The notes: generated by a model not told the origin, from the letters alone. A DNA stretch of 64,000 nt from Agrobacterium larrymoorei (GCF_005145045.1 NZ_CP039691.1:1314001-1378000), one strand, 5' to 3'; shown: positions 34,801-43,943, numbered from the stretch's first letter. Translations and numbers: made by a program.

Positions 34801-35226
34801 ATGCGCCACGGAAATTCAGGCCGCAAGCTCAATAGAACCGCCAGCCACCGCAAGGCAATGTTTGCCAACATGGCTGCTTCGCTCATCACCCATGAGCAGA
34901 TCGTAACCACTCTGCCGAAGGCGAAGGAAATCCGCCCGATCGTAGAAAAGCTGGTGACCCTCGGCAAGCGCGGCGACCTGCACGCTCGTCGTCAGGCTAT
35001 CTCGCAGATCAAGGATCAGGACGCTGTCCGCAAGCTCTTCGACGCGATTGCAGCTCGTTACGCAAACCGTAACGGCGGCTACATCCGCATCATGAAGGCT
35101 GGCTTCCGCCAGGGCGACAACGCTGCTCTCGCAGTCGTTGAGTTCGTTGAGCGCGACGTAGACGCCAAGGGCGCAGCCGACAAGGCTCGCGTTGCTGCAG
35201 AAGCTGCTGCTGCTGAAGCTGCATAA
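34801..35226 (+). CDS. rplQ: 50S ribosomal protein L17
   Basis: A 141-aa protein near the tunnel exit. [20 protein letters not shown] and [20 protein letters not shown] are canonical. The C-terminus is Ala-rich ([10 protein letters not shown]), a common alphaproteobacterial extension. Strong ribosome site aaaggag. Last gene of the ribosomal block, followed by a strong terminator. Confidence 0.98.
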   Translation: MRHGNSGRKLNRTASHRKAMFANMAASLITHEQIVTTLPKAKEIRPIVEKLVTLGKRGDLHARRQAISQIKDQDAVRKLFDAIAARYANRNGGYIRIMKAGFRQGDNAALAVVEFVERDVDAKGAADKARVAAEAAAAEAA

Positions 35227-35257
35227 GTTGAGACGCTGAAAAGCGTTGAGATTTTTA

Positions 35258-35296
35258 AAAAAAGCCGGGTGAGAGATCGCTCGGCTTTTTTGTTTT
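35258..35296 (+). terminator. Terminator after rplQ
   Basis: A 10-bp A/T-flanked stem (35258-35267 with 35282-35291) extended by pairs toward the loop, then a T-rich tail. It ends the ribosomal cluster. Confidence 0.9.
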
Positions 35297-35377
35297 CTGA
35301 TGGAAATAGTTGGGGCTGATGTAGGTTTGTCAAAGCAGGCGTCAGCTTGGCGACATCGAAATTGTGGAATGCCACAG

Positions 35378-35497
35378 AGCGCTAAAGCAGGTCGCGTTGA
35401 GTGGGATTAACCGAGACCTGCTTAATTTCTAATTTTCCCGCGTGTACGTTATCGTTGCATTGAGGGCAATTAGACGCGACATGCTTTAGGCAGCGCT
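35378..35497. repeat. 120-bp element with imperfect terminal inverted repeats
   Basis: The left end (35378-35396) and right end (35475-35497) are imperfect reverse complements of about 20 bp, with the core aaagca...tgcttt and gtcgcg/cgcgac. A nested 9-bp hairpin (35385-35393 with 35415-35423) lies inside. It looks like a rhizobial extragenic palindrome or small miniature element; no coding content is seen. Confidence 0.5.
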
Positions 35498-35521
35498 GTT
35501 GATTCGGTCGCATCGCTGTTC

Positions 35522-35878
35522 TTATAATGTGAGTCGCATCTCAGCATTTTCATATTCTTTGAGCCCTGCGTTTGCGATAACGATGATGTGTCGCCTGATG
35601 GCCCGACGAGCAGTGCACTTCGACTTTTGGGCGACAAGCAAGCGTTCGTGCGTTTCAGCGAGATGAATCTTGCTTTGGCGTGAACCTGACGGCATCTGCT
35701 CAGTGTCCTCGAAGACCTTGCCATCCGAGATCACCGCGCACGTGCTGCCAAGGGCAAGCCTTTCAGCAAACGAGAACTTGCCGACGCTATAAGCGTAGAA
35801 TTGTCGTGTGATGGGGAAAGCTACACAAAAATGTTCCGGTCTCTGAGGCCTGTCATCAACCATTAAAATATCGATCAC
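35522..35878 (-). CDS. Hypothetical protein
   Basis: An open frame of 118 codons starting with GTG 11 bp after the HTH gene on the same strand; an inner ATG gives MVDDRPQRPEHFCVAFP and about 113 aa. No domain is recognised. The residue mix is balanced and the frame fills the gap neatly, but there is no clear ribosome site. It could be a small partner of the HTH gene or a chance ORF. Confidence 0.4.
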   Translation of the reverse strand: MIDILMVDDRPQRPEHFCVAFPITRQFYAYSVGKFSFAERLALGSTCAVISDGKVFEDTEQMPSGSRQSKIHLAETHERLLVAQKSKCTARRAIRRHIIVIANAGLKEYENAEMRLTL

Positions 35879-35889
35879 GTATTTTTGCG

Positions 35890-36882
35890 CTAGGCACTGC
35901 GTGCTTTGCCGCTTTCAGCTTCCATGGTGTCGTCATCTGCGCCCACCTCTTCCAGCGCCTCGTTCAAAATCGTCAGCTTCTGCAATTGGGTTTCGGCGTA
36001 CTGGATGAGGAATTCTCTTGAAATCCATAAGCGAGAGCGGCCGCGGGCGCCGGACCAGCCGGTTCCGCCCAGGCGTTCGGATGCTGCCAGTTTGCGGCTG
36101 GTATGGGCGCGGGACAGGCCGGTAAGCCGGGCGAGTTCCGCTATTGCGGTAATTTCGGTGAGGTAGTGTTTCTGTTCTGGGGTTCCGGGCCAGTCCGCGG
36201 TTGCTGCCAGACGATCCATGATCAGACCACCTGCGTCTCCGTCCGTGAAGATTGCACAATAATGTCCAGGCGATCTTACCTCTGTTTGCTCCAGAAGTTT
36301 TTTGCCGACGATGGGTGACAGCTTTGCCACCAGTTGCTCTGAACGGGCAAGGAACCAACCGCACCGTTGCCCGCCGTCCATCATATCGAGTGCGCAAAAA
36401 TGGAATTCATACCAGCGTTTTAGCAGAGCCAGAGTTTCGCGTGAGGGGATCGCAATGTCCCTCCGATCAGTTTGTTCGATGATCCCGTATTTCAGAATCT
36501 CATCGAAAAAAGCGAATGCGGTGTTGCGGCTGGCAATTTGATGATGGACGGCGAGCTTGCCAAGCGACCGTCTTGTCAAGCCCGGTGAACCTTCACATGC
36601 TTTGCCGAAATGTTGGGCGAGAGCTGCATGGCACAAGAGCCAGCGCTGTTGCGAGGCAAAAAGGGCAGCTGTTCTGGGTGCCTTTTCGTGGAGCGCGATA
36701 AAGCTGTTGGCGAGATAAGTGACGGCGCCGAAGATCAATGTCTCATCGACGCTAGTTTGTGCCAACCGCCCGGTATTAATACGCCTCAGGCATGTTGCAT
36801 CCACCTTCGCATCGGATAACGCCGTCGAACCTATCTCTTCCCAACCGCGTCGTTCCCTCGGCAACCAAACAATTTCGCTCAC
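35890..36882 (-). CDS. Unknown protein with C-terminal helix-turn-helix
   Basis: A 330-aa protein with no signal peptide or membrane helix. The N-terminal two-thirds are helical and of unknown family. The segment around residues 250-290 (TEITAIAELARLTGLSRAHT then SRKLAASERLGGTG) looks like a winged HTH of the MarR/Crp kind, followed by an Arg-rich wing and a coiled tail. It is likely a transcription factor. It is divergent from the CadC-like regulator at 37093 and may share or control its promoter region. Confidence 0.65.
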   Translation of the reverse strand: MSEIVWLPRERRGWEEIGSTALSDAKVDATCLRRINTGRLAQTSVDETLIFGAVTYLANSFIALHEKAPRTAALFASQQRWLLCHAALAQHFGKACEGSPGLTRRSLGKLAVHHQIASRNTAFAFFDEILKYGIIEQTDRRDIAIPSRETLALLKRWYEFHFCALDMMDGGQRCGWFLARSEQLVAKLSPIVGKKLLEQTEVRSPGHYCAIFTDGDAGGLIMDRLAATADWPGTPEQKHYLTEITAIAELARLTGLSRAHTSRKLAASERLGGTGWSGARGRSRLWISREFLIQYAETQLQKLTILNEALEEVGADDDTMEAESGKARSA

Positions 36883-37092
36883 GATTTGCCGCCCTTTCGG
36901 TTTGCATGCGTGACTTGAAATTAATCCGCGCGCAGATTCCGGTCCTGAAGGCCCGCCTGCTTTCCCTTGAAGATTTCTGATTTTTTCTGAAAAGGCCGGT
37001 CTATGGGTGTTTAGGAAGAGGTTTGAAACGCTCTCGCTCTCTGCCAGCGTTGACGGGGATACGGGCCTGCCTATAGTGCCAAGCCCATTATC

Positions 37093-38742
37093 GTGGACTT
37101 GCCGGGGGAACGCGTGTTCTGTTTTGCGGGATTCGTTTTAGACCCGGAGCGTCGTGAGCTGTTCAAGGCTGATGGCGAGCAGGTGCGTTTGGGCGCGCGT
37201 GCCTTCGAGGTTCTTCGTCTTCTCGTCAGCCACCAGTCGACCCTGCTTTCCAAGGCCGAATTGATGGAAGCGGTCTGGCCGGATACGAATGTGGGCGAAG
37301 ACAGTCTGTTTCAGGCTATTCGCGAAATCCGTACTGCCCTTGGTGACAATGATCGGCAGGCGATAAAGCTGGTTTCGGGCCGGGGCTATATTTTCACGCT
37401 CGACGTAACAACGGAAACGGAGCTGTCGGAGGAGCGCACTGCGTTGCCGATGTCGTCTATGAAGCCGCGTTTCGGGAAGCGCGCAGTAACAATCTTTTGC
37501 TGTCTGGCTTTAGTGGTTGCCGCGGTCTCGACTTTTATGACGAGCTATCTGGCCTCATCGTCCACCATTTTGCTGGTCGTGCCCAGAACGGTTGATTTGA
37601 GCAGGGATGAAAGAGGCGCAGGCATCGCGCAGGGTATTTACAGTGAACTGGTCGGCGGGCTTTCCAGGATAGACGGCGTTCAACTGGTTCAGCCTGCGGA
37701 CGCCAAGGCGATGTTTCCATGGCAAATGTCCGCCACCGAGATACGGGGTGAGCTCAGCAAAAGCCAGAGCGGCTGGGTTTACAGGGTAACATTGATCGAG
37801 GCTGCGGACGGCAAGGTGGCTGGTGTTCTCGAGGCGAGAGTTTCTGGCGATGAAGCAAATCCAGATTTGATCGAGACGCGGCTTGCGGCTGGTGTTGGTT
37901 ATCCTTTAGCGGTCCGGCTTGGTAATCTGCGGGAAGGCACTGCATCTCTCGAGGCGCGAGACAATGTTGTGCTTCAGCAAGCGGATGCGTCGATTGCCCA
38001 GACCACGCAGGAACGTTTCGAGGTGGCGCGCTCCATTCTCGAAAAGAGCCTTGCCGCCAGGCCCGGCAACATCGAACTTCAGATCGCGCTTGCGGCCATG
38101 CATCTGCGCGGTGTGCAGATGACATGGTATACGCCGGAGGAGAGCCAGAAAGCGGAGGCGGAGGCAAGGTCTCTCATCGAAAGCGCGTTGAGCGCGCATC
38201 CCGAGTCGCTGGATGCCATGAACGCTTATTGTCGGCTTTTGACGTTGACCAATGCCTTTGCGGAAAGCCTCGTCGCCTGCGCAAATATACTCGATTACAA
38301 TCCGTGGGACGGAATGGCGCTGTATCATCTGGGAATGACGCAGGTACAGCTTGGTCGTTTCGATGATGCGCTTGCGACGTTCACACGCGCGGATGCTTTC
38401 GATACGCCAGCCGTTTCGCGCTGGACATGGATGCTTGGCGCTGGCTGGACCACGTTGATGATGGGCCGCAACGAGGAGGCAATCCGCTGGCTGGAGCGTG
38501 CAATCGCGATCACGCCAGCGTCCGGGCGCAGCTTTTTCATGCTGGCGGCGGCCTATAGCAATGCCGGTCGGCAGAAGGATGCGGAAGAGGCTTTCGCCAA
38601 GGCCATGGCGCTTCGCCCCGGCTCGGATACGCGCAACATCTCGCTATCGGCGCGCAATGCCAGCAACGTCTATCTTCAAGCCCGGCAGGTCATCGCGCGC
38701 AAGCTCATCGAGCTTGGGCTTCCAGAACCGCCTAAATCCTGA
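37093..38742 (+). CDS. CadC-like membrane regulator with TPR-like C-terminus
   Basis: A 549-aa protein. Residues about 8-105 form an OmpR/PhoB-type winged helix (LGARAFEVLRLLVSHQSTLL, GEDSLFQAIREIRTALGDN, VSGRGYIFTLD). One membrane helix lies at about 130-153, and the periplasmic part ends in TPR-like helical repeats (about residues 325-545). This is the CadC/ToxR design, in which a DNA-binding domain is tied to a periplasmic sensor. It starts with GTG; no receiver domain is present. Signal and targets are unknown. Confidence 0.85.
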   Translation: MDLPGERVFCFAGFVLDPERRELFKADGEQVRLGARAFEVLRLLVSHQSTLLSKAELMEAVWPDTNVGEDSLFQAIREIRTALGDNDRQAIKLVSGRGYIFTLDVTTETELSEERTALPMSSMKPRFGKRAVTIFCCLALVVAAVSTFMTSYLASSSTILLVVPRTVDLSRDERGAGIAQGIYSELVGGLSRIDGVQLVQPADAKAMFPWQMSATEIRGELSKSQSGWVYRVTLIEAADGKVAGVLEARVSGDEANPDLIETRLAAGVGYPLAVRLGNLREGTASLEARDNVVLQQADASIAQTTQERFEVARSILEKSLAARPGNIELQIALAAMHLRGVQMTWYTPEESQKAEAEARSLIESALSAHPESLDAMNAYCRLLTLTNAFAESLVACANILDYNPWDGMALYHLGMTQVQLGRFDDALATFTRADAFDTPAVSRWTWMLGAGWTTLMMGRNEEAIRWLERAIAITPASGRSFFMLAAAYSNAGRQKDAEEAFAKAMALRPGSDTRNISLSARNASNVYLQARQVIARKLIELGLPEPPKS

Positions 38743-38769
38743 TGCGGGCAGAATAGGTAAGCCGTTGCT

Positions 38770-39141
38770 TCAATCGGGGAAACGCGCGTCACACAGGCGC
38801 AGGAACCGTCGCGCGGTTGCCGGGTCCTGCGCGAAAATCACGTTCATCTCGTCTACATGCTGCTGCATGTAGTTTCGCGCATCCTTTGCCGTGCGGTTAA
38901 ACTTAACGAAGGACGCTTCGGCTTTGGCTGCTAGATCGTTGAATTTTTCCGTATATTGAACCGCTTGCTGCTGCTGTGCCTTCGTCGGCTTGGCTTCGCT
39001 CTTCAGCGTGTGAGCCTTGATGATGAAGGTGGCGCCGCACTGAAACATATAATCGGTGGCGGACGGGCCGGGCTTGATGCTGGCCGCATGAGCCGGAAAT
39101 GCGAGTGTGCTTGCCAGAGCCAAGAGCATGCCGTGACGCAA
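38770..39141 (-). CDS. Exported hypothetical protein
   Basis: A 123-aa protein with an N-terminal signal peptide (LLALASTLAFPAHA, cleavage near residue 20). The mature part is helical and polar (KPTKAQQQQAVQYTEKFNDL), with two cysteines that could form a disulfide. No named domain is recognised. It lies on the strand opposite the CadC-like gene and converges with it. Confidence 0.65.
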   Translation of the reverse strand: MRHGMLLALASTLAFPAHAASIKPGPSATDYMFQCGATFIIKAHTLKSEAKPTKAQQQQAVQYTEKFNDLAAKAEASFVKFNRTAKDARNYMQQHVDEMNVIFAQDPATARRFLRLCDARFPD

Positions 39142-39231
39142 AGCCGGTTCCTTTCAGATGGAAACTGGAGGTCTCAGTTAGGGAAGACGGTGGTGGTCCC
39201 GCCGTTCATTCCCCAGCATTTTTGTGGAAGG

Positions 39232-40041
39232 TTATCGTGCTTCGGAGATGTTGTAAATTGCACCTTCTCGCGCCTTTCTTCTCCAAGGGCGAGCGAGGTG
39301 AAGCGCCTCATGGAAGGCGGGATCGTTTCGATCTAGTGTGGCAGTAGCAAGCGCATTCACTTGTTGAGTAGCGCAGTGGGATACAAGTTTGCCGTTAGGT
39401 CCTATGATACCGGCAGGGCCTTCGTTTGCTGTCTGTGCTGGAGTCGCGCCACTGATCCATAGGCAGTTGAAGCCTGCATGGGCACGTAAGGCGATCTGAA
39501 AAAAGTTTCTGATTCCGTATGATGAGAACAGGATCGCGTCCACGTTTTCTCGCTCATATTCCATGAAAAGCTCGGGAAACTGGACTTCGATACAGGTCAA
39601 GCAGCCGAAGCGAAACTCATCCACCTCGAACGTCATTGCGTCTTTGCCCGGCGTGAACCAGCCATTCAATTCGGAGTTGGACAAGTATCGCTTGTCGTAT
39701 CTTCCTATTAATTCTCCGTTGTCATTAAAGATGAGCTGGCTGTTGAGAGGAGCGCGGTGAGGTAATAGAGGATATGCTGAACCTACGACCGCAAATATGC
39801 TGTGGGTTTTGCAGCAGTCAGAGATTTCGTCCAGTTCTTGCTCAAGGAGCGTCCAGTCGAGTTTCTGCCAGTCTTCAGGCGAGGTAACTTGAGCTTTTGA
39901 GTATCCCGACAGAGCGCCTTCGCAAAAATTAATAAGGCGAACGCCTTGCTCCGCGGCTTCTTGGATGAGGCTGCGGATCGTCTTTCCATTCTCGCGGATG
40001 TCGGCAGATACGATACTCTGCGCTGCTGCGATCTTCAGCAT
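39232..40041 (-). CDS. Carbon-nitrogen hydrolase (nitrilase superfamily)
   Basis: A 269-aa cytoplasmic hydrolase with the full catalytic triad: E41 in FCEGALSGY, K117 in GRYDKRY and C150 in LTCIEVQFPE. The family cleaves amides, nitriles or carbamoyl groups, and the substrate here is unknown. The third-base pattern is more AT-rich than the ribosomal genes. It lies upstream in sequence of msrQ on the same strand but probably has its own promoter. Confidence 0.88.
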   Translation of the reverse strand: MLKIAAAQSIVSADIRENGKTIRSLIQEAAEQGVRLINFCEGALSGYSKAQVTSPEDWQKLDWTLLEQELDEISDCCKTHSIFAVVGSAYPLLPHRAPLNSQLIFNDNGELIGRYDKRYLSNSELNGWFTPGKDAMTFEVDEFRFGCLTCIEVQFPELFMEYERENVDAILFSSYGIRNFFQIALRAHAGFNCLWISGATPAQTANEGPAGIIGPNGKLVSHCATQQVNALATATLDRNDPAFHEALHLARPWRRKAREGAIYNISEAR

Positions 40042-40085
40042 GCTGTCTAACTCCGGAAGTGATTCCTTGGGAGCTTATCACTGCA

Positions 40086-40748
40086 TCAGCTATTGTGTTG
40101 TTGCCGTAAAGGCTGAGATCCAGCGCGGGCCTTTCTTCTCCGCGCCATCAAGCTTGGCCGAATAAGTCGGTAACCGAGAAGCAGGGTCATGACCGTAATG
40201 TAGAAGACGGGTTCGAGTGTGAGGCTTTTTCGGGCCAGCACAAAGTGCAGCACGCCAACGATGAGGATGGGGTAGGCGAGTTTGTGCAGTGAGTTCCAGC
40301 GGGGGCCGAGCTTGCGGATGGACCACCGGTTGGATGTTGCTGCAAGCGGTATCAGCATGACGAGGCCCGCCATGCCGAGCATGATATAGGGGCGCTTCAG
40401 GATGTCGCCTATGATGGAGCTGAAGACTAGGCCGCGATCCAGCGTCAGATAGACGGCGAAATGGGCAAGCACATAATAGAAGGCAATGAGGCCTAACGCG
40501 CGGCGATAGGCGATGAGGTTTATGTTAAACAGATCGCGTAGCGGGGTGACGATGAGGCCAAGGCAGAGGAAGCGTAGCGCCCAGATGCCCAGCAGATGCT
40601 CGAAATCCTTCACCGGATTGAAGCCGAGCCCGCCGGTTGCGGCGAGGTAGAAATACCAGACGCCCGGACAGAGCCCCAAAATATAGAGAGCCCAGATTGC
40701 GGCAGGCTGGTAGCGCTTGGGCAGAGACGGCAACGAGAAGGCGGCCAT
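40086..40748 (-). CDS. msrQ: MsrQ, haem-binding subunit of periplasmic methionine sulfoxide reductase
   Basis: A 220-aa membrane protein with about six helices of the ferric-reductase-like (YedZ) fold. Candidate haem-ligand histidines include the one in YYVLAHFAVYL and those in LHKLAYPILIVGVLHF. It takes electrons from the quinone pool or flavin reductase and passes them to MsrP. It starts 2 bp after msrP, so the two form an operon that repairs oxidised methionines in envelope proteins. Confidence 0.95.
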   Translation of the reverse strand: MAAFSLPSLPKRYQPAAIWALYILGLCPGVWYFYLAATGGLGFNPVKDFEHLLGIWALRFLCLGLIVTPLRDLFNINLIAYRRALGLIAFYYVLAHFAVYLTLDRGLVFSSIIGDILKRPYIMLGMAGLVMLIPLAATSNRWSIRKLGPRWNSLHKLAYPILIVGVLHFVLARKSLTLEPVFYITVMTLLLGYRLIRPSLMARRRKARAGSQPLRQQHNS

Positions 40749-40750
40749 TG

Positions 40751-41692
40751 TCAGTAATTCGCCTTCAGGTCCATGCCGGTATAGAGGCTGGCAACGTCGT
40801 CATATCCGTTGAACATCAGCGTCGGGCGGTTCTGCGTGCCGAAGAAGCCGCCTTCGCCTATGCGCTGCTCCGTTGCCTGGCTCCAGCGCGGATGGTCCAC
40901 ATGCGGGTTGACGTTGGAATAGAAGCCGTATTCGCGCGCGTTGGAGTTCTTCCATGTCGTTTCCGGCTGCTTTTCTACCAGCGAAATGCGCACGATGGAT
41001 TTGATGCCCTTGAAGCCGTATTTCCATGGCACGACGAGGCGGATCGGCGCGCCGTTCTGGTTCGGAAGGGTTTCGCCATAAAGGCCAACGGCGAGGATGG
41101 TCAGCGGATGGCGTGCCTCATCCAGACGCAGGCCCTCGACATAGGGCCAGTCCAGCGGCTGGAAGAGCCCGCTTTGGCCCGGCATTTCATCAGGACGGAC
41201 GACGGTTTCGAACGACACGAATTTCGCGCTGCCCTGCGGCTCTACCTTGTCGAGCAGGGCCGCGAGCGGAAAGCCGATCCACGGAATGGCCATCGACCAG
41301 CCTTCGACGCAGCGCATGCGGTAAGGCCGCTCCTCAAGCGGAAACTTCATCAACTCCTCGAGCCCGAATTCCTTCGGCTTGCCTACGAGACCATCGACCT
41401 TGACCGTCCACGGCGTAGGCTTGAACTTGCCAGAGTTTTCCTTCGGATCAGACTTGCCGACGCCGAATTCGTAAAAATTATTGTAGCTGGTCACGGCATC
41501 GAGCGGCGTCATTTTCTCATCCAGCTTATACGCGCCCGGCTTGGCCACCAAAGTCGCTGCCAATGCTTCACGCCCGGTCAGCCCAATGGCCGCAAAACCC
41601 GCCGCGGTGCCAAGAAAGCTTCGTCTGGAAAAGTAGATGTCACGAGGTGTGATTTCGCTGGAAGCGATACGGGGCGGGCGATAGGCTGGCAT
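40751..41692 (-). CDS. msrP: MsrP, molybdopterin catalytic subunit of methionine sulfoxide reductase
   Basis: A 313-aa periplasmic enzyme reducing methionine sulfoxide in proteins. A Tat signal ([19 protein letters not shown], residues 22-40) exports it folded. The molybdenum-ligand cysteine is C128 in [14 protein letters not shown], with [16 protein letters not shown] further on. The start is set at MPAYRPP; the Met 12 codons upstream gives an unusual leader. Confidence 0.95.
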   Translation of the reverse strand: MPAYRPPRIASSEITPRDIYFSRRSFLGTAAGFAAIGLTGREALAATLVAKPGAYKLDEKMTPLDAVTSYNNFYEFGVGKSDPKENSGKFKPTPWTVKVDGLVGKPKEFGLEELMKFPLEERPYRMRCVEGWSMAIPWIGFPLAALLDKVEPQGSAKFVSFETVVRPDEMPGQSGLFQPLDWPYVEGLRLDEARHPLTILAVGLYGETLPNQNGAPIRLVVPWKYGFKGIKSIVRISLVEKQPETTWKNSNAREYGFYSNVNPHVDHPRWSQATEQRIGEGGFFGTQNRPTLMFNGYDDVASLYTGMDLKANY

Positions 41693-41939
41693 GAAGACCT
41701 CCTGAGGCACCAGCGACGCATAGGGCACGCGTCACGAGCTGGCTGGCATATGATATGTCTCTGCTTTACGGCAAACAACAGGCTTCAGTTCATGTAATCG
41801 CGTGAATGTGAAGGAAATGCATTATTAGGTTTTGCTGGCTTTCAGCACCGGCTTGCCAGAGCTTTTCTACGCTGATCAGAATGCCAGTAGAGAGCCGAGG
41901 CAATTAAGATATCAGTGTGAATATTTTTTAGGAAGCGAT

Positions 41940-42830
41940 ATGCGAGTTGTAATCACGGGCAGTTCAGGCCGCGTCGGTCGGGCAATCTTTAATGCGATTG
42001 CAGGTAAACACGATGTCTTGGGAATTGATCGAACACCTTTTTCAACGACTCATGTTGTGGGTGACTTTGCTGACGAAAAAAGGCTGAGGTCTGCTTTTCG
42101 AAATGCAGATGCCGTCATCCATACTGCGGCGCTTCACGCTCCACATGTGGGCGCAGTTGCGGACAGTGAATTCTATCGCATCAATGTTGATGGCACCCGC
42201 CTTGTTGCTGAGGCTGCTATAGCAGAAGGCTTAAAACGAATAGTCTTTACCAGTACGACAGCCCTCTATGGATATGCGATCTCAAATCATCGCTGCACAT
42301 GGATAGATGAGGACACGCTGCCTCAGCCGAAGAGCATTTATCACACGACGAAGTTGGCTGCGGAGCAATTGCTTGAGGAGATTGCAAGTCCTATTTTTAA
42401 TGTCCGTATCCTGCGCATGTCTCGCAGTTTTCCGGAGCCTGCCGATGCGATGGCTGTTCATCGGCTAAATCGCGGCGTTGACATTCGTGATGTCGCAGAC
42501 GCCCATCTGCTCGCGTTGACAAATTCAGGTGCACATTTTCAGCGATATATCATTTCCGCAACAAGCCCGTTCACAAGGGAGGACTGCAGTGCCTTAGAGA
42601 CAGACGCTGCTGCTCTCATTACCTCACGCATCCCTTTTCTTGCTGCTGAGTTCAATAAACGAGGATGGCACCTGCCCAGCGCTATCGACCGCATCTACTG
42701 CAATGCCCGGGCGGGTGAGCAGCTGGGATGGTCCTCGAAAAGGGGTTTCGATGAGGTGTTGTCGCAGCTGGACAGGCGAAGTTTGGAAGTGCTTCCCGTT
42801 ACCACCAGTTTCCTGAAGTGTTCTGAATAG
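41940..42830 (+). CDS. NAD-dependent epimerase/dehydratase family protein
   Basis: A 296-aa extended short-chain dehydrogenase. The Rossmann motif GSSGRVG is at residues 7-13, then GIDRTPF, a Ser/Thr pair in FTSTTALYG and the catalytic YHTTK. The start is set at MRVVITGS with ggaag upstream; the longer frame from 41832 adds non-homologous residues. Substrate unknown, probably a nucleotide sugar or small carbonyl. Codon use is more AT-rich than the ribosomal block. Confidence 0.88.
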   Translation: MRVVITGSSGRVGRAIFNAIAGKHDVLGIDRTPFSTTHVVGDFADEKRLRSAFRNADAVIHTAALHAPHVGAVADSEFYRINVDGTRLVAEAAIAEGLKRIVFTSTTALYGYAISNHRCTWIDEDTLPQPKSIYHTTKLAAEQLLEEIASPIFNVRILRMSRSFPEPADAMAVHRLNRGVDIRDVADAHLLALTNSGAHFQRYIISATSPFTREDCSALETDAAALITSRIPFLAAEFNKRGWHLPSAIDRIYCNARAGEQLGWSSKRGFDEVLSQLDRRSLEVLPVTTSFLKCSE

Positions 42831-42862
42831 AGGTTAGCCCCTCCTGAAAACAGTCAGATAAG

Positions 42863-43579
42863 TCAGGTCAATGTGTGAAGCTGTGCTTCTCCATCGTGTA
42901 CAAAACATGCTTTGTTGAACAGTTTGATATCTAATTGGTTTGGCAGGCGAATATCAGAAACGTCAGGTATTTTTTTTGTCGTGTCATCGAAAGTCCTGTC
43001 AACTTGGGAGATAAAGCCGAAGGTGATGCCTGATTTTTTTGCAAATTCGGCTAGTTGTTTTACTTGGTGATCAAGGGTCGGTTTTGTTCTTTGCTGATCG
43101 AGAAGTTGAAGGTAGTCGATGACCGCGACCGTGCCTGACATCGCATTGGATAGATTTGCGACAATATAATCAGCGCTGATGTCATTCGACGTAGCTATCT
43201 CTACAGCCTCAGCAACTTTTACGTCTTCTTTACTCAGTGCACGCAAATGTCGTCTTGCTTCGTCTGAAGTGTACTCCAACGTGAAGAGCGCGGCTCGTCT
43301 GCCTTCACGAGCGGCTTCGAGAAGTAGTTGAAGGGCGAGGGTTGTTTTCCCTTCCCCCGGGCGTCCAGCGAGCAAAAGTAGGTCCCCATTTTTCAATGTG
43401 GTCAGTAATTTTGCAGACAATGATAACCGCGCCACGTGTGAAGAAAGTGCGCTCCAGCTTGGAAAACCTTCATTACGAGCAACGAGGTTGAGTGCCTCAT
43501 TCAGCGGTATGTTCGTATCCCGAGCGATGGTTTTTGCCCGGTGTTTAAGTTTGAAAATCGGCGCTGACAATTTCATCAA
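42863..43579 (-). CDS. Orphan DnaB/RecA-like ATPase
   Basis: A 238-aa protein. Residues about 10-50 form a small helical head (LKHRAKTIARDTNIPLNEAL then EGFPSWSAL). The rest is a RecA-fold ATPase like the C-terminal half of DnaB: Walker A GRPGEGKT (72-79), Walker B VAVIDYLQLL (D155) and a FGFISQVDR sensor segment. It lacks the DnaB N-terminal domain, so it is not the replicative helicase. Role unknown; it may be a helicase remnant or a specialised ATPase. It is AT-richer than its neighbours and sits alone. Confidence 0.7.
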   Translation of the reverse strand: MMKLSAPIFKLKHRAKTIARDTNIPLNEALNLVARNEGFPSWSALSSHVARLSLSAKLLTTLKNGDLLLLAGRPGEGKTTLALQLLLEAAREGRRAALFTLEYTSDEARRHLRALSKEDVKVAEAVEIATSNDISADYIVANLSNAMSGTVAVIDYLQLLDQQRTKPTLDHQVKQLAEFAKKSGITFGFISQVDRTFDDTTKKIPDVSDIRLPNQLDIKLFNKACFVHDGEAQLHTLT

Positions 43580-43770
43580 GACCTCCTCACGAGCTTAGGC
43601 GCAATCCCTCCTTATGCGATGCCCGACCAGGTGGTTCGATGATTAAACATAAACCCTACATGTCAGATGCTTTCCCTTCGGAGGGGGGAGGCTCGGGCGT
43701 GCCTGTAGAAACGCTAAGAGATGCATCGATTCGCCACAAGAACTTAATTTGTTGTTGTATGGGATGTTAA

Positions 43771-43884
43771 ATGCGTATTGACGAAATAATCGTACCGTAC
43801 CGGACCGTACTGTTTTGCCCCAAGGTGACCGTGACAGGGCTTTGTGTTTGGAGTAGAAGACGCTTCAGACTTTTAAGCGGGTAG
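43771..43884 (+). promoter_or_regulatory. Possible leader ORF before ilvD
   Basis: A 37-codon ORF starting MRIDEIIVPYRTVLF ends 59 bases before the ilvD ATG. Twelve of 37 residues are Ile, Leu or Val. Its stop lies inside a stem (gcgggt 43877-43882 with acccgc 43910-43915). This resembles attenuation by branched-chain amino acids, but the ribosome site is weak. Confidence 0.3.
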
Positions 43885-43943
43885 GGCGCTTTGTGCGCTT
43901 TGGGAGAAAACCCGCGAGCTTGAGAGAACCGAGGAATAAGCAG

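Noticed and set aside
35292..35377. tRNA or small RNA gene after rplQ
   Set aside because: No cloverleaf or tRNA-like arms were found; only the downstream inverted repeat is clear.
43893..43943. Upstream extension of IlvD
   Set aside because: The added residues ([17 protein letters not shown]) are not part of the family, which starts at [13 protein letters not shown].
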